From: Parachryseolinea silvisoli
GTDB lineage: Bacteria; Bacteroidota; Bacteroidia; Cytophagales; Cyclobacteriaceae
Assembly: GCF_021190955.1 (NCBI RefSeq)
Contig: NZ_JAIOAO010000004.1
Span: 372,001-436,000, forward strand
Direction: 5' to 3'
DNA length: 64,000 nt
The notes below the pieces were generated by a model. The model worked only from the letters and a program-made list of their open reading frames with translations. It searched no databases and had not been told where the DNA came from. Of this stretch, positions 46,501 to 56,000 are shown one piece after another. The first letter of the stretch is position 1; each line of letters begins with the position of its first letter. The position numbers and the translations under genes were made by a program.

Positions 46501-46984
46501 CCTGGGCCTGATCACCAACTTCGAGTATAAAAACTTCGATCTGTCGATGATCTGGTATGGCGCCTTTGGTCAGGATGTATACAACGGTTCCCGCGCGGCC
46601 GTCGAGCGTTTTGACGACAACTCGAACTACTTTGCCTTCGACGATGAAAAGCCATACCAGGAAGATCCCAACAGCGACTTTCCGCGCCTGCTGTACGGCG
46701 ACGATCGCAATGCCCGCGGCGACATCGACCGGTGGCTGGAAGACGGTTCCTACTTCCGCCTGCGCAATGTCACGCTGGGGTATAACCTCCCGCAGCCGCT
46801 CGCGCAGCGCCTGCACGTCAGCAACGCGCGTGTATTTGTCACGGGGCAAAACCTGGCGACGTTTACTAAATATACCGGCCTGGACCCCGATTTCACCGCA
46901 CCCGACATGTGGCGCCGCGGCTACGACGAAGTGCGTTATCCCAACGCGCGCTCATTCCTGGTAGGCCTGCAGTTTAATTTCTGA
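43595..46984 (+). CDS. SusC/RagA-type TonB-dependent receptor with N-terminal STN domain
   Basis: 1129 residues from ATG 43595 (MKFLHKLLMLISKYTW), chosen over an upstream ATG at 43529 because it begins a signal peptide. Domains: STN (about 40-100, ATLSTVFKELETKTDFVFAYSG), carboxypeptidase-regulatory-like (about 128-205), plug (SVINSKNMANVQAATVAEAIQGLAPGV ... IEIRGLGNFSNNQPLYVIDGVPT) and a beta-barrel with the usual terminal NARSFLVGLQFNF. It imports oligosaccharides with its SusD partner and signals to FecR. Paired with susD 18 nt downstream. Confidence 0.96.
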   Translation: MKFLHKLLMLISKYTWRLFIIQVVCMNLGFASDINSQSLEKVKVSVACQHATLSTVFKELETKTDFVFAYSGQLDSRNTVTLHYKKATLRRVLEDLSRQASVEFQLVNKTISVTAREIKTPAPRPPAITVRGQVKDEDNTALPGVNVLERGTTNGTTTDADGNYSLDVAGENSVLVFSFIGYSSQEITVGTQTAINVQLLADVTTIREIVVIGYGEQEKKDLTGAVSVINSKNMANVQAATVAEAIQGLAPGVNIRNSGRAGSESTIEIRGLGNFSNNQPLYVIDGVPTIATRDFNSSDVESIQILKDASAAAIYGSRAANGVIIITTKKGKSGPMKVDISARYGAQTLPRYDFMDAADFKKYNTMAYREAIEVEKSPVIIGQGYQQYPDGVDTDWQEETFRTAQTQDYNVTVSGGNEFGTYLVSGNYFGNTGTSVGSSFERYSFRVNTEGRRGRFKIGENLSIARGASDDLITNPFWDMLRMLPTIPVHDAANPGGFGYGNEGKARTFGTNPIAREALEETTNDNLRLRGNLYAEVELLKPGVLTYRVNAGLESSQEHYKYVRRVGNWTLNQPFDPSAVIENRGQYVSTLMENTLHFNKEFGKHKVDAVVGTTFQRQQYDQLSGTKRNLLFIGGKYYDVVDAGTSDPESGGFNNEDALISYLGRVNYSYGDKYYLTGTVRRDGSSRFARGNRWGNFPSVSAGWRISGEEFFQVPWIDDLKLRANIGMLGNSSIGRTIGYSGSFYSSNIYNLGNWDYLSQVNATIISIVGTDQHLVNGAGQVKLANANLRWETKKQVNFGTDLAFLNSRLALTLEYFISTTTDVLTEMPILLSTGNDGGNPWVNAASIRNKGIEITTTWKDNIQGLKYSITANVSTLRNEVLELGYGRNDVFTGITRTKVGEPIGMFYLRKTDGLFRSEEDVLNHVNSQGKVIQPNAKPGDIRYVDFDDSGEINDADRQIVGNPWPNFDLGLITNFEYKNFDLSMIWYGAFGQDVYNGSRAAVERFDDNSNYFAFDDEKPYQEDPNSDFPRLLYGDDRNARGDIDRWLEDGSYFRLRNVTLGYNLPQPLAQRLHVSNARVFVTGQNLATFTKYTGLDPDFTAPDMWRRGYDEVRYPNARSFLVGLQFNF

Positions 46985-47002
46985 TCCCTAACGCACAGCG
47001 AC

Positions 47003-48568
47003 ATGAAAAACATCAAATTCTATATACCTATACTCATTGCGGCCTTCGTCATGACCAGCATCCGCTGCAGCGAAGACCTGCTCGATATCGAGAACCCGAA
47101 TACACCGACGGTAGAAAGTTTCTGGAAAACAGAACAGGACGCCGAAATGGGTCTTAACGCGGCCTATAACATGTTCTATAAACCGTCTACCTGGACACGC
47201 TGGATCTACTTTCGCTATGACCTCACCTCCGACGAAGGGCATAGCACCAGCCCGTGGGGCGAGCTGGCCGACTGGACACGCTTTAAGTATTCCAACTATA
47301 ACTTCTGGGATGGCAACAACTGGCATTGGCGCGATTTCTACAAAGCGATCTTCCGCACCAACCAGGTGCTGACCTATGTGCCCCAAATTCCTTTTGACGA
47401 AGCCCGTCGCGACCGCATCCTGGCGCAGGCGCGCTTTATCCGCGCGCTGTATTATTTTCAGATCGCCCTGCTGTGGGAAGAGGCACCGATCGTATTGGAG
47501 ATCTCCAAACCCGATGATCAACCCGAGCAACGCACCGAGGCCGAAGTCTGGGCGCAGGTAGAAGAAGACCTGAACTGGGCCAAAGACCGGTTGCCCGAGA
47601 AATGGGATGACCCCAACATGGGCCGTGCCACGAAAGGCGCCGCGAAAGCGCTGCTGGCCCGCGCCTATGCGCAGCAAAAAAAATACCCCGAGGCCAAAGC
47701 CGAGCTGGACTGGCTCGTGGTGGGCGAAGGCAAACAATACTACGGCCTGATCGATAACTACCGCGAGAACTTTACCCATAACTTCGAGAACAACATCGAG
47801 TCGGTGTTCGAGATCCAGTTCAGCGATCGCAACAAGGGCGGTGACGGCGACAACCTCAGCGCGTCGATGGGCTTTCAACGTACGCAATTCTTTGCGCCGG
47901 GCGGCATCGGCTGGCAGGATGGTAAAGCCCGCGCCTGGCTGATCGACGAATACAAAAAAGAGAAAACGAAAGACGGTAAAAACGACAGCCGGTTGCTTAC
48001 CAATATATTCTACAAGCAAGCGTATAAGGACTTTCCGGAGGCCGCCAACAACGACACGTTGGTATACAACCGCCCCTGGAACAACGTCGACTGGGGCAAC
48101 GAAACTTTTATCAAAAAGTACTCGACGTATTATTACCGCGACCGCGAAGATTACCATGCTCCGAACAACTTCCGGTTTATCCGCTATGCCGACGTGCTGC
48201 TGCTCTACGCCGAACTGCTGAACGAGACAAACCAGACCGCCGACGCTTACCAGTATGTGAACATGGTACGTGAGCGCCCCAGCACCAACCTGCCCAAGCT
48301 GGAGGATGCTTACCCCGAAATCGGCACCGACTACAACCTGTTCAAAAAGCGCCTGCAAATGGAGCGCAGCCTCGAGCTCTGCTTCGAAGCCGTCCGGTGG
48401 ATGGATCTGAAACGTTGGGATCTGCTCACCACGCAGGCCGGCATCGACGAGCTGAAAACACGCGACCTGGACTTCAATAATTTTGCGTTAGGCAAAAACC
48501 ACCGCCTGCCCATTCCGCAGGTCGAAGTCGACAACAACGAACACCTGGACCAGAACAACCCCTACTAG
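47003..48568 (+). CDS. SusD/RagB-type surface glycan-binding lipoprotein
   Basis: 521 residues. Lipoprotein signal with Cys22 (TSIRCSEDLLDIENPN). TPR-based SusD fold: EQDAEMGLNAAYNMFY, ARFIRALYYFQIALLWEEAPIV, TKGAAKALLARAYAQQ and the C-terminal FIRYADVLLLYAELLNETNQ and LELCFEAVRWMDLKRW. Works as the lid of the SusC channel. Followed by a GTGAGTGTG-type tract and palindromic repeat copy C. Confidence 0.96.
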   Translation: MKNIKFYIPILIAAFVMTSIRCSEDLLDIENPNTPTVESFWKTEQDAEMGLNAAYNMFYKPSTWTRWIYFRYDLTSDEGHSTSPWGELADWTRFKYSNYNFWDGNNWHWRDFYKAIFRTNQVLTYVPQIPFDEARRDRILAQARFIRALYYFQIALLWEEAPIVLEISKPDDQPEQRTEAEVWAQVEEDLNWAKDRLPEKWDDPNMGRATKGAAKALLARAYAQQKKYPEAKAELDWLVVGEGKQYYGLIDNYRENFTHNFENNIESVFEIQFSDRNKGGDGDNLSASMGFQRTQFFAPGGIGWQDGKARAWLIDEYKKEKTKDGKNDSRLLTNIFYKQAYKDFPEAANNDTLVYNRPWNNVDWGNETFIKKYSTYYYRDREDYHAPNNFRFIRYADVLLLYAELLNETNQTADAYQYVNMVRERPSTNLPKLEDAYPEIGTDYNLFKKRLQMERSLELCFEAVRWMDLKRWDLLTTQAGIDELKTRDLDFNNFALGKNHRLPIPQVEVDNNEHLDQNNPY

Positions 48569-48572
48569 GAAA

Positions 48573-48630
48573 CAGTGTGAGTGTGGGTGTGAGAGCGGGA
48601 AATAGTGTGAGTGTGAGCGTGAGAGCGAAG
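48573..48630. repeat. GTGAGTGTGAGAGCG-type tract, copy 3
   Basis: Two tandem units, AGTGTGAGTGTGGGTGTGAG followed by AGCGGG (48574-48599) and AGTGTGAGTGTGAGCGTGAG followed by AGCGAAG (48604-48630), right after the susD stop codon. Confidence 0.65.
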
Positions 48631-48652
48631 AAAAAAAGGAATACCTGTTCGC

Positions 48653-48708
48653 TTGCTGGCGCAGGTGTTAGCACCAAGCGAAGCGTAGGTGCGCACCTGT
48701 GCCCAGTA
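48653..48708. repeat. Palindromic intergenic repeat, copy C (left half only)
   Basis: TTGCTGGCGCAGGTGTTAGC at 48653-48672, ACCAAGCGAAGCGTAGGTGC and CACCTGTGCCCAG follow the left part of copies B and D, but the CCAGTCT-AGACTGG core and right half are absent. Confidence 0.7.
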
Positions 48709-48744
48709 TGGCAGGGGGCTCCGACGTTATAAACTTTGCATAGC

Positions 48745-50451
48745 ATGGCAAACATACCGCTGTATTGTTTCTTTTGGATCGTGTCTTGTCTAACGCCCGG
48801 GATATCCGTTGACACGGCCCAACGGGAAGAGCCTGTCGAAGGCATCCGCATCGCGTGGGACCGTACCACCTTGCGCCAGCTTTCGCCAACGGCCCCGAAA
48901 TACGCCGGCTATGCCCGCATGATCGTACTGGACGACGGCAGTTTGTTCTGTGTCTATGACTGCCAGGGCGCGACCCAGGCCATTCGCAGCGTCGATCAGG
49001 GCAACACGTGGACGGCGCCCACCGTCGTCGCCGCCCCGGAGAACGGCATTGCCCGTGTCGTGCCGGAAGTGCTGCAGCTGCGCGACCACAGCATCCTCGT
49101 TTCCTACAACCTGCGCCCGCCGGGCAACAACACCGATTCCTCCAAACGTTTTGCCATCGAGGTCAGGCGCAGCGTTGACGGCCGGCAATGGTCGGCGCCC
49201 GTGCGCATCTATACCGCGGGCCATGAATTTATAAACGGCTGCTGGGAGCCCGCACAACTACAGCTGCCGACCGGCGAGATTCAATTGTTCACGGCCAACG
49301 AGGGTCCCTATACGCAAACCAACGAGCAGGAGATCACGCTCTTTCGCTCGCACGACAACGGCGCGCACTGGACGACCGGCGAAACGGTAAGCTTTCGCAG
49401 CAAGCACCGCGACGGCATGCCCGTACCGTTGCTGTTAAAGAATGGTCGGGAGATCGTCTATGCCACCGAAGACAACGGCATGAGCGGCGAGTCGTTTGTA
49501 CCCGTGATCATTCGCACACCGGCTACCGGCGCGTGGAAGAATGCGCCGGTGCTGGCGGCGAGCGCCGATCGCGCACAGGCCCTGGAAGCCCGCAACCGCG
49601 TGCCGGCATCTGCCTATGCCGGCGCACCGTATCTCCGCCAGCTGCCCTCGGGCGAAACCCTGCTCTCGTATCAAAGCACGGAGTGGCGCCGCCAGGCGCC
49701 GTGGGATCGCAGTGACATGGTGGTGGCCATCGGCGATGATGAGGCCCGGAACTTCAACCGTAAGTCACGGCCGTTCTACTTTCCCGACTCGACGAAAACC
49801 TGCCTCTGGAATTCCGTCACCGTGCTAAACGACACCACCGTGGTAGCGCTCGGGTCCACCAACGGCTTTGGCCCGAACACCGCCGTGTGGATGATCAAAG
49901 GCTATGTCGTTCCGCCGGTAACAGCACCGCGACATACCGCGCGCGTAAAGCATCCGTTGTTCATCGGCGGCTACGGCCCCACGCAGGCGCGCATGGGACT
50001 AACCTGGGACGATCGGCAACTTTATCTCCAGGCCACGGTAAACGATGCGGATGTCGTCGACAACCAAAAGTCGAATGATGGACTGCGATTTTACCTTGAC
50101 CCCGGCAATCAATCTTCGGCAGCACCCGTAAACGGAATTTTCAACATCTCGATAGACGCCGCAGGAGTGCTGACGCTCGAAGAAGGGGAGAAGGGGAAAT
50201 GGACCACCCGGAAACCCGCTTCGATAGACAAGACCGTCACGCGCATATCCGGCGGCTATCAGATCGACGTGCGCATACCCTGGTCCGTGCTGCGGGCAAA
50301 ACCAGGCGCGGCAATCCGCTTCCATGCTGTATTGAATGACGTCGCCACCAACGGCCAGGCATATACTGAACCGTTGTCGGGCAACGATCGTGAGAAGCCC
50401 TATACATGGTCTTCCGTAAAACTGGTTACCGCCAAAAATGAACATCCATGA
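48745..50451 (+). CDS. Exported sialidase/BNR-fold glycosidase-like protein with C-terminal CBM9-like domain
   Basis: 568 residues from Met 48745 (MANIPLYCFFWIVSCL), giving a short signal peptide. Residues about 30-395 form a six-bladed BNR propeller with Asp-box motifs (SVDQGNTW, SVDGRQW, SHDNGAHW). The fold is shared by sialidases (GH33) and exo-arabinanases (GH93); the sialidase Arg triad is not obvious, and two arabinanase-type GH43 genes follow, which favours GH93-like activity as inference. The C-terminal 170 residues resemble a CBM9-type domain (GLTWDDRQLYLQATVND, YQIDVRIPWSVLRA). Overlaps the next start (ATGA). Confidence 0.78.
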   Translation: MANIPLYCFFWIVSCLTPGISVDTAQREEPVEGIRIAWDRTTLRQLSPTAPKYAGYARMIVLDDGSLFCVYDCQGATQAIRSVDQGNTWTAPTVVAAPENGIARVVPEVLQLRDHSILVSYNLRPPGNNTDSSKRFAIEVRRSVDGRQWSAPVRIYTAGHEFINGCWEPAQLQLPTGEIQLFTANEGPYTQTNEQEITLFRSHDNGAHWTTGETVSFRSKHRDGMPVPLLLKNGREIVYATEDNGMSGESFVPVIIRTPATGAWKNAPVLAASADRAQALEARNRVPASAYAGAPYLRQLPSGETLLSYQSTEWRRQAPWDRSDMVVAIGDDEARNFNRKSRPFYFPDSTKTCLWNSVTVLNDTTVVALGSTNGFGPNTAVWMIKGYVVPPVTAPRHTARVKHPLFIGGYGPTQARMGLTWDDRQLYLQATVNDADVVDNQKSNDGLRFYLDPGNQSSAAPVNGIFNISIDAAGVLTLEEGEKGKWTTRKPASIDKTVTRISGGYQIDVRIPWSVLRAKPGAAIRFHAVLNDVATNGQAYTEPLSGNDREKPYTWSSVKLVTAKNEHP

Positions 50452-51515
50452 AAAGCATGAAAAATACCTGCATGGCCTTCTTGTTGATGGCCTGTTTTAT
50501 ACAATGCAACAACAATAGCGACACCGGGGTTGACGAAGGGGAGGGAGACGTACCCGAAGGATACTATAAAAACCCTGTCTTTATACCCACCTTCGCCGAC
50601 CCCACCGTGATCAAGGCCAACGACGGATATTTTTATGCCTACGCCACCGAAGACGGCTGGGACTACGGCAAGCCTGCGCACATCGTACCCGTGATCCGCT
50701 CCCGCGACCTGGTCACCTGGGAGTTTGTACGCGACGCCTTCGACACCAAGCCCGCGTGGAAGAACCCCGCCTTTGTCTGGGCACCCGACATCAACCACAT
50801 CAACGGAAAGTATTATTTATACTACTCGTTGTCCCTCTGGGATGATCCCAACCCCGGCATTGGCCTGGCCGTAAGCGACTCGCCCGCCGGCCCCTTTGAA
50901 GACCGCGGCAAAATACTGCTGAGCGACGAGGTCGGTGTGCAAAACTCCATCGATCCCTTCTACTACGAGGAGGGCGACAAAAAGTACTTGTTCTGGGGCA
51001 GCTTCCGCGGCATCTACGGCATCTCATTAACTACCGATGGCACAGCCATCACCGGCGACAAATTCCAAATTGCCGGCGACTGGATGGAAGGCACCTACAT
51101 CTTAAAACGCAACAACTACTACTACCTCTTCGGCTCCAACGGCCACTGCTGCCTGGGCCGCGAGACGCCGTATAACGTGATGATCGGAAGAGCCTCATCC
51201 ATCGAAGGCCCCTACGTAAACCAACAAGGCCAATCGCTCCTGACGCACACCGGCAACGCATTCCTCAAAGGCGATCCGTCGCCCGGCGTAACAACAGGTT
51301 TCGCCGGCCCCGGCCACAACGCCGAGATCATCACCGACGAAGAAGGCACCGACTGGTTCCTATACCATGCCGTCGACAAAAGCCGCCCGCTACTCCCCAA
51401 CGGCGCCACCCGCCGCCCCCTCATGCTCGACCGCATTGAGTGGGCAAACGACTGGCCCCAGATCGCCAACACCACCCCAAGCGACACCGCGCAACGCAAA
51501 CCAAAAACAGAGTGA
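50448..51515 (+). CDS. GH43 lipoprotein (endo-arabinanase-like)
   Basis: 355 residues. Lipoprotein signal ending CFIQCNN (Cys20). Catalytic residues of the five-bladed propeller are visible: Asp51 in FADPTV, Asp in QNSIDPFYYE and Glu in WMEGTYILK. The sequence NGHCCLGRETPYNVMIGRASSIEGPY in pieces and the conserved GPGHN segment fit endo-1,5-alpha-L-arabinanase-like members. Start overlaps the previous gene's stop as ATGA, so both are in the utilisation operon. Confidence 0.9.
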   Translation: MKSMKNTCMAFLLMACFIQCNNNSDTGVDEGEGDVPEGYYKNPVFIPTFADPTVIKANDGYFYAYATEDGWDYGKPAHIVPVIRSRDLVTWEFVRDAFDTKPAWKNPAFVWAPDINHINGKYYLYYSLSLWDDPNPGIGLAVSDSPAGPFEDRGKILLSDEVGVQNSIDPFYYEEGDKKYLFWGSFRGIYGISLTTDGTAITGDKFQIAGDWMEGTYILKRNNYYYLFGSNGHCCLGRETPYNVMIGRASSIEGPYVNQQGQSLLTHTGNAFLKGDPSPGVTTGFAGPGHNAEIITDEEGTDWFLYHAVDKSRPLLPNGATRRPLMLDRIEWANDWPQIANTTPSDTAQRKPKTE

Positions 51516-51526
51516 GCGCGATAAAA

Positions 51527-51598
51527 CAGCGTGAGTGTGAGAGCGAGAGCGAAGAAGCGTATATTCCCCGCACTAGCAACAGAGTGCGTGTGAGAGCG
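51527..51598. repeat. GTGAGTGTGAGAGCG-type tract, copy 4
   Basis: Contains CAGCGTGAGTGTGAGAGCGA near 51528-51547 and AGAGTGCGTGTGAGAGCGAC at 51581-51600, starting 12 nt after the GH43 stop codon and running into palindromic repeat copy D. Confidence 0.6.
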
Positions 51599-51607
51599 AC
51601 GAAACGG

Positions 51608-51690
51608 TTGCTGGCGCAAGTATTAGCACCAAGCGTTAGCGGAGAGGTGCGGTACTTGTGCCTAAAACTGCAGCCAGTCTCCAGACTGGC
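51608..51690. repeat. Palindromic intergenic repeat, copy D (left half plus core)
   Basis: TTGCTGGCGCAAG at 51608, then TATTAGCACCAAGCGTTAGC, TACTTGTGCC and one GCCAGTCT-CC-AGACTGGC palindrome (51673-51690). The right half with CTTGCGCCAGCAA is absent. Confidence 0.75.
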
Positions 51691-51728
51691 GTGGAGAAAG
51701 GTTACAATAAAGTATAAATAGCAATGAA

Positions 51729-52727
51729 ATGACTAATCGTATAATTCTTCTCATATTCTTCCTGGCGTGCCTGCTACCCTCGACCGCCCAAACCTTCACC
51801 AACCCCATTCTCCCCTCCGGCGCCGACCCCTGGGCCATCTACCACGAAGGTTATTACTACTACACCCACACCCTCGGCAACCGCCTCGCCCTCTGGAAGA
51901 CAAAAGACCTGACAGCACTAAAAGACATCACCCCCCAAACCATCTGGACACCGCCATCAGCCGGCCCAAACTCCAAAGCCATCTGGGCCCCGGAGCTACA
52001 CCGCCTCGACAACAAATGGTATATATACTACACCGCCACCGACAAAGCGAACGACGGCGACGCCAACCGCTACGTCTTCGTACTGGAAAATACAGCCGCC
52101 GACCCGTTACAAGGCACCTGGGTAGACAAAGGCAAAGTCAACACCGAACACGCCGGCCTTGACGGCTCCGTCTTCGAACATCGCGGCACCCGATACTTTC
52201 TATACTCCGCCTATGTCGGCCCGCAAAGCGTATTGGTCATTGCCCGGATGAAAAACCCCTGGACACTCGAAGGAACACAAACCATCATCGCCGCCCCGAC
52301 ACACGCCTGGGAAAAATTCGGCGGCCGCCAGATCCTCGAAGGCCCCGAATTCCTCGCCGGTAAAAAAGACGAAGTATTCATCGTCTACTCCGCCAGCGCG
52401 TGCTGGGCCGACGAATATGCCCTCGGCATGCTCGCCGCCAAAACCAACGCCAACCTGCTGGACCCACGCACCTGGACCAAGGTATCCACGCCCGTATTCC
52501 AACAATCCCCCGCCCACAACGTCTATGCCACGGGCCACAACGCCTTCGTCCAATCCCCCAATGGCAAAGAAAACTGGTTATTATACCACGCCAACACCGG
52601 CCCCGGCCAGGGCTGCGACCACCGCCGCTCACCTCGTTTGCAATCCTTCACCTGGACAGCAGACGGCCGCCCAGATTTCGGGCAGCCCGTGAAAGCCGAT
52701 TCAGTACTGCAAATACCAGCGCGCTAA
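51729..52727 (+). CDS. GH43 exported enzyme (exo-arabinofuranosidase-like)
   Basis: 332 residues with signal peptide IILLIFFLACLLPSTAQ. Single GH43 domain: Asp33 in PSGADPWAIY, Asp in GLDGSVFEH and Glu in ILEGPEF. The short one-domain form and the NPILPSGADPW start are typical of arabinan-active exo-type GH43 members. Separated from the preceding GH43 by a repeat-rich 213-nt gap, so it may have its own transcript. Confidence 0.9.
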   Translation: MTNRIILLIFFLACLLPSTAQTFTNPILPSGADPWAIYHEGYYYYTHTLGNRLALWKTKDLTALKDITPQTIWTPPSAGPNSKAIWAPELHRLDNKWYIYYTATDKANDGDANRYVFVLENTAADPLQGTWVDKGKVNTEHAGLDGSVFEHRGTRYFLYSAYVGPQSVLVIARMKNPWTLEGTQTIIAAPTHAWEKFGGRQILEGPEFLAGKKDEVFIVYSASACWADEYALGMLAAKTNANLLDPRTWTKVSTPVFQQSPAHNVYATGHNAFVQSPNGKENWLLYHANTGPGQGCDHRRSPRLQSFTWTADGRPDFGQPVKADSVLQIPAR

Positions 52728-52757
52728 TTCGTGCGTGTATAGGCGCCTCTATGGAAA

Positions 52758-52942
52758 TGCTGGCGCAAGAGTTAGCGCGCAGCGCGTCTCTTGTGACTGA
52801 AACTGCCGCCAGTCTTAGACTGGCGGGGAACATTTTAATGCAGCCCCGCTTCGCGGGGCACACGGCAGTCTAAGACTGCATACAGTTTCAGTCACAAGTA
52901 CCGCACCTACGCTAACGCTTGGTGCTAATACTTGCGCCAGCA
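52758..52942. repeat. Palindromic intergenic repeat, copy E (full length)
   Basis: Outer arms TGCTGGCGCAAG (52758-52769) and CTTGCGCCAGCA (52931-52942); inner arms CTTGTGACTGAAACTG (52790-52805) and CAGTTTCAGTCACAAG (52883-52898), both perfect. The core has GCCAGTCT-T-AGACTGGC (52808-52824) and the CCCCGC-TTC-GCGGGG hairpin, as in copy A. It fills most of the 369-nt gap between the GH43 and GH2 genes. Confidence 0.85.
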
Positions 52943-53001
52943 ACACCGGAATGCCCTGTGCTCGGCAACACACTCCATTCATCCAAAAATCGACCTTCTT
53001 C

Positions 53002-53033
53002 ATTGCATTATAGCCCAATTGTCGTTTCATTTG
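53002..53033 (+). promoter_or_regulatory. Candidate promoter of the GH2 gene
   Basis: ATTG (53002-53005) and TTCATTTG (53026-53033; 7 of 8 with TAnnTTTG) are 20 nt apart, the end of the -7 box being 63 nt before the start codon. It suggests the GH2 gene can be transcribed separately from the rest of the locus. Confidence 0.4.
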
Positions 53034-53096
53034 CTAAAACGATTAACTAAAACCTAAGCAGAATTCGCCCGACGCGCCTCTGAGCCTTCATATACC

Positions 53097-56000
53097 ATGC
53101 AGACATTCAAACACTTGTTCATCAGTATGGCCCTAGCCATGCCGTTGCTCACGCATGCACAAACCGAAACAATCCCGCTAAACAGCGCCGATACCGAATG
53201 GCAGCTAACACCCCAGGCCGATGTACACAGCGCCGGCACCGAAATCGCCACCCCCGGCTATAAATTTTCCACCGCCGTCAAAGGCGTCGTCCCCGGCGTA
53301 GTCTTCACGGCCTACGTGCAAGCGGGAAAAGTACCCGATCCCAACTACGCCGACAATATTTGGAAAGTCGATGAGTCGTTCTACAATCGCCCCTTCTGGT
53401 ATAGAACTGAATTTGCGCTGCCGCCGTCGTTTGTAAAACGCGGCCGGATCTGGCTGCATTTCGACAACACCAACCGCTACGCAGACTTCTATTTTAACGG
53501 AACAAAACTGTCCGGCACGAAGACATCGACGCGGGACGTCAGCGGCCACATGCTTCGAACAAAATATGATATAACCGACCTGATCCGCGAACCCGGTAAA
53601 AATGCCATCGCCGTATTAATTACCGATGCGGATCAGAAGAAACATCGTACCGATAAAGAAGGCTTTGGCGTGACCGCCAGCCCGACCTATCTCTCCGCCG
53701 CAAGCTGGGACTGGATGCCCTACGTACCCGGGCGGCTGGCCGGCATCACCGGCAATGTATACCTGACCGTCACCGGCGACTTGACGATGCAGGACCCCTG
53801 GGTCCGGTCGGAACTGGAATCGAACGAGTTTGCATATCTAAGCCTTTCCTCCGCTATAAAAAACTCATCGGCCTCCAGGCAGGAAGCAGTGCTGGCCGGC
53901 GTGATTCAGCCCGGCAACATCGGGTTCTCAAAGAAAATAACGCTGGACCCACACGCTACCGCAACCGTATACATCGACCGAAAAGAATTTTCACAGCTCA
54001 TCGTGCGTCACCCCAAACTATGGTGGCCCAACGGCTATGGCGAGCCCAACCTGTATACCTGCACGTTAACGTGCTCGGTGGACGGTAAAACGTCGGATGT
54101 AAAAGAAATTACATTTGGTATCAAGAAGTATGAATATCAGTTCACAAAAAATGCCGCGGGGTGGCCCGTGATGACCTTCTACATCAACGGGCAGAAATTA
54201 TTCCTCAAGGGCGGCAGCTGGGGCATGGACGAATACCTGCTGCGTTGTCACGGTAAAGAATATGAAACAAAGATCAGGCTCCACAAAGACATGCACTACA
54301 ACGTGATCCGCCTCTGGACGGGCTGTGTCACCGACGACGAGTTTTATAACTATTGCGACAAGTATGGCATCATGGTATGGGACGACTTTTGGTTGTACGT
54401 GGCCTACAACGACGTAGCCAGTGACGAAGACTTTAAGGCCAATGCCCTCGACAAAGTAAAGCGTCTGCGAAATCACCCCAGTATCGCGCTGTGGTGCGGC
54501 GCCAATGAAACGCATCCCAAGCCTGCGCTCGACGACTACCTGCGCACCATTGTGGCCCGCGAAGATCACAACGATCGCCTGTATAAATCATCGTCCAACC
54601 AGGACGGCCTGTCGGGCAGCGGTTGGTGGGGCAATCAACCGCCGAAACATCACTTCGAAACATCGGGCAGCAACCTGGCCTGGAACAATCCGCCATACCC
54701 CTATGGCTCCGATCGCGGCTATGGCATGCGCTCCGAGATCGGCACCGCGACCTTCCCGACGTACGAGAGTGTCATCCAGTTTATTCCAAAGGACAAACTG
54801 TGGCCGCTGCCCACGGACGAGCAATTGAAAAACGAAGATGACAACGTCTGGAACAAACACTACTTCGGAAAGGAAGCCTCGAACGCCAATCCGATACACT
54901 ATAAGACGGCGGTAAATACTCAGTTCGGCGAGTCATCGGGGTTGGAAGCATTCTGCGAAAAGTCGCAGTTCATCAACATCGAAGTAATGAAAGGCATGTA
55001 CGAAGCGTGGAACGACAGGATGTGGAACGACGCATCAGGGTTGCTGATCTGGATGAGCCAGTCGGCGTATCCGTCCTTCGTCTGGCAGACCTATGATTAT
55101 TATTATGACGCCACGGGCGCCTACTGGGGCGCCAGGAAAGCCTGCGAGCCGGTACACATTCAGTGGAATGCCTCGAGCAACAGTATAAAAGCTATTAACA
55201 CCACTGCGACTGATCTGAACGGTGCGATCGCAAAAGCCAGGGTCTATACCCTGCAGGGTAAGGAAGTGTCGCAGTTTAGAAAAGAGAAAACGGTCGATGT
55301 TGCGTCCAGCAACATAGCCGAAGCCTTCACGTTGAACTTCAACCCCTCTAATCTGGCGTACGGCAAAACCATCGCCGCATCCTCTGCTCTTCAACCGGCC
55401 GCCCTGGCGACAGACGCCGGCGCCGGCAGCCGCTGGGAAAGCGAATATAGCGATGCGCAGTGGCTCTACGTTGACCTCGGTCAAAAGCAAAAGATCCAAA
55501 CCGTCGTGTTAAAGTGGGAAGTCGCCTGCGCCAAAGAATATACGCTCGAAATCTCCGACGACGCCAAAACCTGGAAGACCGTTTACAAAACCACGGACGG
55601 CAAAGGCGGAACCGAAGAAATTGCCATCAAGCCGGTATCGACGCGGTATGTCCGCATGCTGGGCCTAAAGCGCGCAACACAATTCGGTTATTCAATCTAT
55701 GAAATGGAAGTATACGGACAAGACAGATCCATTCAGGACATGACCCCGCTTCACTTTATCAAGCTGGAGCTGACAGATGCCAAAGGAACCTTGCTGTCCG
55801 ATAACTTCTATTGGAGAAACGGCGTAAAAGACCTGGACTATACGCCGCTTAACACACTACCCGCCGCGGACATAACGTGCGCGCTCCGGAGCAAAGAAAC
55901 CGGTAAACTTCACATGGCCATCAAAAACAATTCACAAACCGTAGCCTTCGGCAACCGCCTGCGCCTGGTAAAACAAAATACCCAGGAGCGCATCCTACCC

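Noticed and set aside
43628-46849. Very long open frame (about 1070 codons) on the minus strand opposite susC
   Set aside because: It is the antisense shadow of a GC-rich, codon-biased SusC gene; its translation has no recognisable domain and no start signal.
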